Shown here in pieces: positions 50,697 to 58,403 of a stretch of 64,000 nucleotides of DNA (its first letter is position 1; every line of letters starts with the position of its first letter). A program made the position numbers and the translations under genes. The notes below the pieces were generated by a model. That model did not search any database, was not told where the DNA came from, and saw only the letters and a list, made by a program, of their open reading frames with translations. This stretch comes from VXMO01 sp965205915 (GTDB lineage Bacteria > Chloroflexota > Dehalococcoidia > UBA6926), in assembly GCA_965205915.1 (NCBI GenBank), contig OZ242191.1:310001-374000 (forward strand), written 5' to 3'.

Positions 50697-52496
50697 ATGA
50701 AGGATGTTTTGGTTCCACGGATCGGATCGATATTTCAAGAAACTCGGCGTGCTCGGAGAGCAGCAGTGGCAGGGGTTATCCTTGCTGCGGCTGTTGCACT
50801 GTTGGCGTGGGGACAGGTGTCGGGTGGCGGAGGATCAGCGGCGGTTGCGCAGGCGAATAACCCGGCGACGGGAACCGTAACGGTGACCAACGATGGCCAT
50901 GTCGAGGTTCATAACACCTTGACAGCGACGGTTGACGCGACGGACGCCGATGGCTTGATAGACGCCGTCTACACATACAAGTGGTTCTATGAGAAAACGC
51001 CCGATGATGACCCCGACACTCCCCTTCCTACCTGCACGGACGGGCGTCGAGTACAACCAAGGGTCGGCACCCGGGGTGAAACCCTTCTCCTTCTCCATTA
51101 TGACGTCGCCAAAGGAGGGCTCTGTGTTCGGGTAGACTTCCAGGATGACCTCGGGAATGACGAATTTCTGGAAAGCGCATTGACGACAGAGGTTCCGACC
51201 GGGGCAATCATTGACGTAGGGTTCCTCGACGGAGACGGAGTGGAGAGATACGACCGGGCTGTCCGACCGGCCGCCGGATCGAAACTCAGGGCGAATACCA
51301 TCGGTGTGAATTACCCCGACATGGCGGACCCACCGGATTTCACGTATCAGTGGATCCATTGGAAGTTGGGGGGGCGGGGGCTAAACGGCAAGGAGGCGGA
51401 CATTTCAGGCGCAACGAGCGATACGTATACGATCGTGGCTGCTGACGCCGGGAAGATCATCCAGTTGGAGTTGACCTTTAAGGTCACCCCAAGCGGCACG
51501 CGCACAACGTTTGCCAATTTTGAAACTGGATACATCCAGATTCCGCCTCCGTCCGTCACGCTGACAAGCAGCGCGCCATCCGGCGAGCCCGAGGCTAACT
51601 TTGAGTTGACAGCGGAAGTCACGGCGGTTGGCGTTACTAACCCCAGTATCTCCTACGAGTGGTACGCAGTGCCGCCGGGCCAGACCTTGTCCACGACAGC
51701 GCACCGGATTTCCGGCGCGTCAGGAGCAAGATACACGCCGGGGCAGACGGACGTCGGCAGACTGATTGCGGTCATCGGGCGCTTTTCTGACGGAATAGGT
51801 AATCCGCATACGACCACAAGCTCGACAGTTATTCCGGTGCGTAGTTCAGCGGTGATTGTGGCGCCGGGCGGCTTCTACATCAATGAGACACTCCAGGTCA
51901 ACACGGCGACCATGAACTTGCGGGGGCTGCCCGCTTCATCGACGTTCACGTACCGGTGGATTTATGTGGACGCGAATGGAGTCATTGCGGGCCAAGCGGA
52001 AGGCACTTCCGATACGCAGTCGTACACGCTCGCTGCTATCGACGCTGGCCAGTACATGCAGGTTGAGATTACCTTCACTCCGACCGATCCGGCGAGCGAG
52101 CCCCCAAGAATGGTTTTGGCCAACATGCAGACTCTTCAAATTAGTCACCGGCCGCCGGCCGAGTTGGCCGAGAATCTCAGCGCGCAGGTTCCGACCAACG
52201 GTGGGTCTGTGAGACTGACGTGGAGTGTCGCGTCGACGGGAAGCGAACTACCCGCGAAGTTCCAGTATCGTTACAAGTCCACGGATCTGTTGGCGACCAC
52301 GCCGTTCGCAGACACCGATTGGGAAGACGTGTCCGGCGGGGGGAGCACGAGGAGCCTGACCATCACCGGCAGTCTGATCAATGTCTTGGAATACACATTT
52401 GAAGTGCGTAGCGTTGGCCGGTTGGGTTTCGCTACGCAAGAGGTCAGCGATACGGCCACGTACAGGCACAAGACGCGGGGTTGTCCGGAGACGTAG
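50697..52496 (+). CDS. Exported Ig-like repeat surface protein D
   Basis: A 599-residue exported protein. Its short N-terminal lead (RRARRAAVAGVILAAAVALLAW) and AVAQ site differ from A to C, and it lacks their first Fn3-like and beta domains. It has two alpha/beta-type pairs that are divergent (GTVTVTNDGHVEVHNTLTAT; later STFTYRWIYVDANG and YMQVEITF) and a C-terminal Fn3-like domain ending YRHKTRGCPET. A C-terminal Cys and the YRHK tail are shared with A to C. No clear ribosome-binding site; the structured leader may matter. An outlying member of the array, older by sequence. Confidence 0.82.
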   Translation: MKDVLVPRIGSIFQETRRARRAAVAGVILAAAVALLAWGQVSGGGGSAAVAQANNPATGTVTVTNDGHVEVHNTLTATVDATDADGLIDAVYTYKWFYEKTPDDDPDTPLPTCTDGRRVQPRVGTRGETLLLLHYDVAKGGLCVRVDFQDDLGNDEFLESALTTEVPTGAIIDVGFLDGDGVERYDRAVRPAAGSKLRANTIGVNYPDMADPPDFTYQWIHWKLGGRGLNGKEADISGATSDTYTIVAADAGKIIQLELTFKVTPSGTRTTFANFETGYIQIPPPSVTLTSSAPSGEPEANFELTAEVTAVGVTNPSISYEWYAVPPGQTLSTTAHRISGASGARYTPGQTDVGRLIAVIGRFSDGIGNPHTTTSSTVIPVRSSAVIVAPGGFYINETLQVNTATMNLRGLPASSTFTYRWIYVDANGVIAGQAEGTSDTQSYTLAAIDAGQYMQVEITFTPTDPASEPPRMVLANMQTLQISHRPPAELAENLSAQVPTNGGSVRLTWSVASTGSELPAKFQYRYKSTDLLATTPFADTDWEDVSGGGSTRSLTITGSLINVLEYTFEVRSVGRLGFATQEVSDTATYRHKTRGCPET

Positions 52497-52522
52497 GCAG
52501 GAATAAATAAAGGGACATGATT

Positions 52523-52546
52523 AGGGGCGGCTCAAGAGCCGCCCCT
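52523..52546. terminator. Palindrome between convergent surface gene D and GH3 gene
   Basis: GGGGCGGCTC-AA-GAGCCGCCCC (52524-52545), the type followed by TACAG that recurs near 57000 and 63440. It overlaps the GH3 stop codon. It could end both converging transcripts or be a REP-like element. Confidence 0.6.
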
Positions 52547-54206
52547 ACAGGTTTAACTCTCGGGCTATTTCTGATTCATCGGTGTCATCGGCGGCCAGGG
52601 CCAAGAGGCTGTCTTTGTATTGGATGTCGCGGACGGCGTTGGCCATTTTGTGGGCGAGGCGGCGGGATGACCAGCCGGGGGCCATCACTTGTAGCAGCGG
52701 GGGGTGTAGACGGCCGGAACCGCGCTTCTGCTCATATTCTATGTTGAGGCGGGAGAGGGCGTCATCGACGGCGCGTCCCAATGAAATCAGTGCGTCGTCA
52801 GGCGTTGCGGCGTCACGGAGTTCCAGTTGGAGGCTGTAGCGGTTCTCCGTGGGGTGGCCGAGGAAACGGAAGTATTCGACGGCGACGCCGGTGGTGGTCT
52901 GAGCGTTCCGCATTGCGTCGATGAGTTGCGAGACGTGGAGTTTTTCGCCCTCAAGACTGAGCATGTCCCTGCCCTTGCGCAGGAACTCGAGCATGGGCGC
53001 GCGGTTGTGAAAGCCGTTTACGCGGACGACATCGTTGATGTCGTAACGGTAGAGGCCGCTCTGCGTGGTGACGATGATGTAGTAGCTGCCGCCATCCTCG
53101 AGCTGTCCGGTGGTGAGGACGCGCGGGTTGGGCGATTCGATATCGTCCTCCGGGATGAACTCATAGACGTTGCCGGTTATGGCAAGGATGCCGCGTGAGC
53201 CCTCGTCCTGGATAGGCAGTGTGAAATTGGCTTCGCTGGCGAGAAAGCCGATGTCGCGGAACGGCGTGGCTTCGGGAAACCAGGGGCGGAGACGATCCAC
53301 CGTTGCCCCAACGCTGCCGCCTTTCCAGCAGCCGACGAGCGCCATGTTTGGCCAGTAGTCGCGGGGCCTCAGCGCGCCCTCACGGTCGAGGATGGCCTGC
53401 AATTCGGCGGCGCGCGTGGGGTTGGGACGGAGGCGGGCGGTGAGTTCGGCGCGGAGCTCGGGGTCGATCTCGGCCTCATCTGAGATTGTGCCGTCGCGGA
53501 TGTCGCGGATGATGCGCTCCGCGTTGTTGTTGGCAGTGTCGGCGAGGCGGAGGATGGTGGAGGGGTTGGGCGAGGCGATCATGGATAGCTGTTGCTCAAT
53601 GGCGAATCGCATGACCGTGTAGTACTTGGCCTCGTAGTCCTTGACGCCAAAGACGGGGTACGGGACGGCATACTGTCGGCGAATGATCCACGCGGCGTTG
53701 CGATAGATGTAGCCGGACGCGGAGCCGTAGGGGATGCCGCTGTCCGTGTAGCCCTCAATGGCGGGGCTGACGATGACGAGGGCCTTGTCGTCGAGGACGC
53801 TCGGGTGATCAACAGTATTGCGATAGAGCCATAGGCGGGAAAGAGCGCTCACAAACTTGCTCGTGCTCTTTGTGATCGGGATGAGCTTGGGCTGGCCGGA
53901 GGTGCCGCTGGTCATTGCGAATAGATAGGGATCTTCTTTGGTCAGGACGGCTTTTTCTCCGGCCATGATGCGGTTGACCCAAGGGCGGACGGCTTCATAG
54001 TCGCCGAGCGGGACGGCGTTGCGGTAGTCCTCAAAGCCGCTGATGTTGGCAAAGCCGCGTTCGCGGCCAAAGGCGGTTTCGGCGTTGGATTTCAGGATGC
54101 GTTGGAGCAGCTTGAGCTGGGTGGCATCAGGATCACGGGTGGCGCGGTCGAATGATCGCCAAGCGAGACCGCCCTGCAGGCCGAGGAGTCGGGAGACGAC
54201 GGACAT
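52545..54206 (-). CDS. GH3-family acyl-adenylate/amido synthetase
   Basis: A 553-residue protein of the GH3 auxin-responsive-promoter family, an ANL-type enzyme that adenylates a carboxylic acid and typically joins it to an amino acid. The ATP loop is MTSGTSGQPKLIPIT, with AIEGYTDSGIPYGSASG, FLASEANFTLPIQDEGSRG, and the hinge region YRYDINDVVRVNGFHNRAPMLEF, then GRDMLSLEGEKL. Start ATG 54206 has GGAGG 8 nt upstream and lies 4 nt after the stop of the diiron-enolase fusion gene, so the two are coupled. The acid and amine substrates are unknown; the partner gene suggests the product of the fusion is activated here. Confidence 0.88.
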   Translation of the reverse strand: MSVVSRLLGLQGGLAWRSFDRATRDPDATQLKLLQRILKSNAETAFGRERGFANISGFEDYRNAVPLGDYEAVRPWVNRIMAGEKAVLTKEDPYLFAMTSGTSGQPKLIPITKSTSKFVSALSRLWLYRNTVDHPSVLDDKALVIVSPAIEGYTDSGIPYGSASGYIYRNAAWIIRRQYAVPYPVFGVKDYEAKYYTVMRFAIEQQLSMIASPNPSTILRLADTANNNAERIIRDIRDGTISDEAEIDPELRAELTARLRPNPTRAAELQAILDREGALRPRDYWPNMALVGCWKGGSVGATVDRLRPWFPEATPFRDIGFLASEANFTLPIQDEGSRGILAITGNVYEFIPEDDIESPNPRVLTTGQLEDGGSYYIIVTTQSGLYRYDINDVVRVNGFHNRAPMLEFLRKGRDMLSLEGEKLHVSQLIDAMRNAQTTTGVAVEYFRFLGHPTENRYSLQLELRDAATPDDALISLGRAVDDALSRLNIEYEQKRGSGRLHPPLLQVMAPGWSSRRLAHKMANAVRDIQYKDSLLALAADDTDESEIARELNL

Positions 54207-54210
54207 GGAG

Positions 54211-56067
54211 TTATCCTCCGACGCGGGCCATGGACTCTGCGTAACTCTCCAGCACATCGTCGCGGACGATGACGCCGAGGCCGTGGCCGGGCAGGAGCTC
54301 GCCGTGGCCGCCGTGACCGAACATGACGGGCTCTACGCTTATGTCGTCGCTGAGGAGATGTGTGCCGAATGAGCCTTCAAGATATTCAATTGACGGGACG
54401 CGGGCGGCGAGGGCGCGGCCGGCAGCGGAAAGGATGGACGTTTCACCGACCTGCGCGCCGACCTGCACGCCGATACCGGCATCGACGGCCATCTGCGCGA
54501 TTCGGGCAGAGGCGATGAGGCCGCCGCACTTGGAGACCCGGATGTTGAACACGTCGCAGGCGTTGGCGGCGATAAGGGCGGCGGCGTTTTCTTCCGTGAC
54601 GAGGGATTCATCGGCGACAACGCGGAGGCCGGTTTCCCGTCGAACTTGCGCCATGCCATCGAGATCCCCTGCCCCAACGGGCTGCTCAACTGCGACGATG
54701 CCGTAGGGCTTGAGGGCGTTGAGCGCGGCGACGGCTTCGGGGCCGGACCACACGCCGTTGGCATCCACGCGGATCTCTATGTCGTCGCCGACGGCTTCAC
54801 GGACGGCTTGCAGGCGCGCGGCGTCATCGTCGATGCCGACCTTTACCTTGATGGAAGTCATTCGAATTTGGGCGTAGCGGCGGGCCATGACGGCGGCGGT
54901 GGCGGGGTCGGAGGCGTCGATGACGCCGGTGTATGTGACGCTGCTGCGGGCGGGCGGGAGCCACGCCATGACGGATTGACCGGCGCGTTTGAATGCCCAA
55001 TCAAGGAGGGCGAGTTCAAGGGCGCAGGCGGTGGCGTTCCACGCGACGATTCCAACGGATGTGGGGCGGTTCTTTTTCCATTCCGTGATGAATTGGTCCA
55101 ACTGTGGGATGGCGGCGGGGCCGGGATCAAGGGTGAGGTTGAGGGCCTGGGGAGCGAGATCATCGCGGAGGGCCTGAACGACGCTCTCGACGGACTCGCC
55201 GGTGACGTAGGGGCGTGGCAGGGATTCGCCGTAGCCGGTCAGGCCGTCCACGCCGGTGACGCGGACAACGATGGCGTCGCTTTCGGCGCGGCTCATGGTG
55301 GAGTGTGTGAAGGCCTGTTGGAACGGGATGCGGAGGGGGAGGATATCCACGGTGGCGATGCGGCTGGGCGTGGGACGCGGGGCGGGGTCCGAGCCGGGGG
55401 GGAAGTAGCGGTTGAGGACGACGTTATCGGCGAATGTGCGGCGGACGATCTGCTCGAACTCGTCGGGTGTGAAGCGGTAGTGGGATGCGTAGCCGAGGAT
55501 GGCCTGCTGGCCCTCTTCGGCGTGGCGTATGTCAACCTCGCCGTGGAGTGTGAACCACATGGCGGCCTCCGGGGTCAGGCCGTAGTTGTTGACGAGAGAC
55601 TGCGCCATGCCGTCGCTGAATCGGGAGAGGAAGTATTCAAAGGCGACGTTTTCAAGGAGGACGGCGAGGCCGAACTCGCGCATGGTGGGGTACGGGATGG
55701 GGGCGGAGATGAAGGCGCGGCGGGCCTCATCGGCCTCGGCGTGGACGCGGATGAGGTCCTGATCCGAGTAGCCAAGGCCCCGCGCGAGGTCCTCGACAAG
55801 CTCCGGGTGGGACTTCTCACTTTCCTCGAACCCCATCTCTTCGAGCAGGTTCTCCCGTATGGCCTCCGTCACCTGCGGCGGCGCGATGGATGTGAGGAAT
55901 GCCAGTATCTGGACGGAGTTGAGGTGGGTGACGATGAAGCGGTGGAAGAACGCTTGCATCTCATCGTGGGGCATTTGGCCGTTGATGATGCTGCGGAGGC
56001 GTGGATCGGTGAGGGCTTCTTCCGTGGTGCGGGCCATTTGGCCACGGACCATGTCTTCGGCGGTCAT
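54211..56067 (-). CDS. Fusion: heme-oxygenase-like diiron oxidase plus enolase-superfamily enzyme
   Basis: A 618-residue two-domain protein. Residues 1-225 are heme-oxygenase-like (TenA/PqqC/CADD group), with likely diiron ligands E76 or E81, H87, E139 or E144, and the H175-x3-D179-x2-H182 signature (LHGEVDIRHAEEG). Residues 235-618 are an enolase-superfamily domain of the muconate-lactonizing/dipeptide-epimerase/OSB-synthase subgroup. It has the K-x-K pair K407/K409 (SIKVKVG), metal ligands D435 (RVDANG), E461 (VEQPV) and D486 (VADES), and the second base K513 (RVSKCGG). Both active sites look intact. The reaction of the whole is unknown; oxidation of an amino-acid-like substrate followed by racemisation, elimination or cyclisation is one reading. 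The GH3 gene follows at 4 nt. Confidence 0.87.
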   Translation of the reverse strand: MTAEDMVRGQMARTTEEALTDPRLRSIINGQMPHDEMQAFFHRFIVTHLNSVQILAFLTSIAPPQVTEAIRENLLEEMGFEESEKSHPELVEDLARGLGYSDQDLIRVHAEADEARRAFISAPIPYPTMREFGLAVLLENVAFEYFLSRFSDGMAQSLVNNYGLTPEAAMWFTLHGEVDIRHAEEGQQAILGYASHYRFTPDEFEQIVRRTFADNVVLNRYFPPGSDPAPRPTPSRIATVDILPLRIPFQQAFTHSTMSRAESDAIVVRVTGVDGLTGYGESLPRPYVTGESVESVVQALRDDLAPQALNLTLDPGPAAIPQLDQFITEWKKNRPTSVGIVAWNATACALELALLDWAFKRAGQSVMAWLPPARSSVTYTGVIDASDPATAAVMARRYAQIRMTSIKVKVGIDDDAARLQAVREAVGDDIEIRVDANGVWSGPEAVAALNALKPYGIVAVEQPVGAGDLDGMAQVRRETGLRVVADESLVTEENAAALIAANACDVFNIRVSKCGGLIASARIAQMAVDAGIGVQVGAQVGETSILSAAGRALAARVPSIEYLEGSFGTHLLSDDISVEPVMFGHGGHGELLPGHGLGVIVRDDVLESYAESMARVGG

Positions 56068-56200
56068 GGGTGTCCTCCCTGCGTGGTTGCGTGGTTCCCA
56101 CTATATAGGGCGGGGGGACTGGGGCGTTACGGGGGGCGAGCAACACCATCGCTATCCGGGGTTTCTTGCGTACCTACCATAGCCACATACACTTGTACCT

Positions 56201-56888
56201 ATGAGACTGCTGACAGGGCAGCAATGGGGAATGGTGGTGGCGGCACTTCTAGTGGTGACGCTAACTCTGGCGATTTCAGCTTGCCTCAGTGATTCGGCAG
56301 ACGATCCTTTATTGAGACCAACAGGTGCGCCAATAGCTGAGGCGATAGATCCATGCGGCCCTCTGTTTGGGGCTTATTTAGGGGATTTGCACGAACATTT
56401 TTTCCACTGGGCCGATGGCGGCTCTCACCTTGTATTTGATGTTGATGACACGATCTGGGCGCTGAATGTTGAGAGTGGCCTGTTGCGGCAGGTCGCTGAC
56501 GCAGATGCTGACTACGAGTCTTCCGCTATGAGGCAAGGCTCCCGCAAATTCAATTATGGATTCCACGCAGATGTGCGCCCTGATGGGTCTCGCATCGTCT
56601 ATGCGACATGCGAGTTCATGCGTGATGAGCCTCTCGTAGACAAGTGGGGTCCTCTATAGCGAGGGGTACGAGATCGCCGCGGTTAATCCAGACGGCACAG
56701 GGCACGAGAGGCTGACACGTAATGAGCACTTTGACAACTTTCCCGTGTGGTCTCCCGCTGGCTCACGGATTGCTATCTACAACCCGGATCGCGACCTCAT
56801 CACTGTGTCTCCTGATGGAACCGGGCTGCGTGTCCTAATGGAAATTGATCGCGATGGCAATCCTCACTCGTTAGCTTCAACTCCCTAG
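56201..56888 (+). pseudogene. TolB-like beta-propeller lipoprotein, frameshifted
   Basis: The first part (56201-56659) encodes a lipoprotein signal (LAISACLSDS) and WD40-like/PD40 blades (HWADGGSHLVFDVDDTIWAL, ADVRPDGSRIVYATC). A stop at 56657 interrupts it, but the +1 frame continues from about 56650 with more blades (EGYEIAAVNPDGTGHERLTR, FPVWSPAGSRIAIYNPD, ITVSPDGTGLRVLM) to TAG 56886. A one-base change would join them, so this is a frameshifted gene or a sequencing error. It is also short for a complete propeller. TACACT ends 7 nt before ATG 56201, another possible leaderless start. Confidence 0.72.
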
Positions 56889-56936
56889 ATGCCACGATCG
56901 AAAGCGTGGCGCGGTGACGGGGTTGAACGCCGTGTG

Positions 56937-57017
56937 CCCCCGCCTTCGCGGGGGATTCGGGGGGGCTGCTTGGAGGGGAAATTGCCGTGTAGGGGCGACT
57001 CGCGGCTGCCCCTACAC
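56937..57017. repeat. Two palindromic elements between the TolB-like relic and znuA
   Basis: CCCCCGC-CTTC-GCGGGGG followed by ATTCGG (56937-56960) also occurs at 21987 and 63358. GTGTAGGGGC / GCCCCTACAC (56987-56996, 57008-57017) is a second inverted repeat, similar to those at 52523 and near 63440, and may end znuA transcription. No gene is seen in 56889-57055. Confidence 0.75.
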
Positions 57018-57055
57018 GTTGCTGACGTACATGTTTTTGACCAGGGAGGAGTTGG

Positions 57056-58090
57056 TTAGCTGAGGGCGTTGACGATTAGTTCTACGTTGGTGCGGACCAT
57101 TCCCATGTGGGTGTCCGCGCCGCTGCCCTGGGGGCCGAGGGAGCCGGAGTAGAGGCTGACGAATTCGGCGCCGGTCTCTTCCGCGATGGCGCGGGCGATG
57201 CGCTCCGTGACGGTGGACTCGCCAAAGACGGCCTTCACGCCTTCATGCTCAACGACCTCGCTTAGTTCGGCGATCAATTCTGCGGAGGGCTCAGCTTCTG
57301 TCGCTCCGCCCGGTATGACTGTGCCAACAACCTCAAAGCCGTAGACGACAGCGAAGTAGCTCAGGCTGTCATGGGATGTCACCAAGATGCGGTCGTCATT
57401 CGGAAGAACGCTCAGTTGCTCAATGGTCCACGCGTGGAGTTCGTCCAATTCCTCGCCATAGGCAGTGGCGTTGGCGTTATACGTATCGGCATTGGCAGGA
57501 TCAAGGGATGCGAGGCGCTCCGCGATGTCGTTCACGGCAATCTTGACGCGGCTCGGGTCGAACCAGAAGTGGGGATCAAGGGGGCCGTGGTCGTCTTCCG
57601 CCTCGTCTTCTTCGTCCGCCTCTTCTTCCTCTTCGTGGTCTTCTTCTTCACCGTGGTGGCCGCCGGTTTCCGCAAACTCGATCGCATCGATGGCCTCGCC
57701 AAGGGTGGTGATGCGGGATTCATCGGCGCTTGCGTTCTGGATCAGCTCACGGAGCCAGTTGCCCTCAAGGTTAAGGCCGATGGTCAGGACGAGGTCGGCA
57801 TCCACCATCCTTGCGACGTCACGCGCGCCGGGTTGGTAGGTGTGGGGGTCGCCGCCAACGGGCAGGAGGCTATTCACTTCCACGTGGTCTCCACCGACGT
57901 TTTGCACCCAATCCGCGACGATGTTCGTTGTTGTCACGACCTTGAGCGTCGGGGCATCGGCCGAGTCTGATCCATCGTCATTCCCGTTGGAGCAGGCGGC
58001 GATGGCCATAAGGAGTCCGAACGCAAGAATCAGCGTCACCAGGCTGAGAGCCCTGACGGGATTCACGGCGAACTGTCGGAGTGCTTGCAT
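57056..58090 (-). CDS. znuA: Zinc/manganese ABC transporter substrate-binding lipoprotein (ZnuA type)
   Basis: A 344-residue cluster A-I metal-binding protein with lipobox AIAAC (C33). The first ligand is H83 (GGDPHTYQP), the second H174 (LDPHFWFDP), followed by VTSHDSLSYFAVVYGFEVVG and GADTHMGM. Between the first two lies a His/Asp/Glu-rich loop (144-168, HHGEEEDHEEEEEADEED), the hallmark of zinc-specific ZnuA. ATG 58090 is used, with GGGAGG upstream; an earlier reading from 58261 would run through the operator region. No znuB or znuC is in the window, so the gene is an orphan here. Confidence 0.92.
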   Translation of the reverse strand: MQALRQFAVNPVRALSLVTLILAFGLLMAIAACSNGNDDGSDSADAPTLKVVTTTNIVADWVQNVGGDHVEVNSLLPVGGDPHTYQPGARDVARMVDADLVLTIGLNLEGNWLRELIQNASADESRITTLGEAIDAIEFAETGGHHGEEEDHEEEEEADEEDEAEDDHGPLDPHFWFDPSRVKIAVNDIAERLASLDPANADTYNANATAYGEELDELHAWTIEQLSVLPNDDRILVTSHDSLSYFAVVYGFEVVGTVIPGGATEAEPSAELIAELSEVVEHEGVKAVFGESTVTERIARAIAEETGAEFVSLYSGSLGPQGSGADTHMGMVRTNVELIVNALS

Positions 58091-58148
58091 GGTGTCCCTC
58101 CCCTGTTTGCTTGTTGTTGATCTTTGAGTTGAAACGCTGACTATCAGA

Positions 58149-58218
58149 TGATATTGAGTCTCACTTAACATCACAGTTAGTTGGCTGCTCCTCTTGCGGG
58201 TACTGATATTCAGTCTCA
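58149..58218. promoter_or_regulatory. Two copies of a 15-bp operator-like motif upstream of znuA
   Basis: TGATATTGAGTCTCA (58149-58163) and TGATATTCAGTCTCA (58204-58218) differ at one base. Each is an imperfect 7-1-7 palindrome, the layout of Fur-family (Zur/Mur/Fur) boxes. They lie 59 and 114 nt ahead of the znuA start. Zinc-dependent repression by a Zur-type protein is inferred. Confidence 0.6.
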
Positions 58219-58294
58219 GATATAGTCGTTTGTTTTGGCGCTTCTTCTGCCTGGATTGCAACAGAATTACCAGAGGATATGAGGAGTGTCAACA

Positions 58295-58329
58295 TTATTG
58301 AGATTGGCAGGTTTGGGGAGTCTCAATAA
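58295..58329. promoter_or_regulatory. Inverted repeat in the znuA/Cache-lipoprotein spacer
   Basis: TTATTGAGA (58295-58303) and TCTCAATAA (58321-58329) are exact reverse complements 17 nt apart. The half-site TTGAGA resembles the TTGAGTCTCA part of the operator copies further left, so a shared regulator may act on the divergent Cache lipoprotein gene too. The spacer 58091-58403 holds nothing else. Confidence 0.45.
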
Positions 58330-58403
58330 CGGGCATGGGCGACGGTTAGAATAGAGTCTGTGATGCTGCTCTGCCCGTCCCACTTGAAAGAGAAAGGCGC
58401 ACC

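Noticed and set aside
54646..56292. A 548-codon plus-strand open frame opposite the diiron-enolase fusion gene
   Set aside because: It mirrors the codon pattern of the real gene on the other strand, is very rich in Gly, Asp, Ala and Val, has no recognisable domain, and would fully overlap a gene with two intact active sites.
58091..58261. N-terminal extension of the ZnuA-type protein
   Set aside because: It would precede the lipoprotein signal with a basic stretch and would be read through the operator-like region; ATG 58090 has a good ribosome-binding site.
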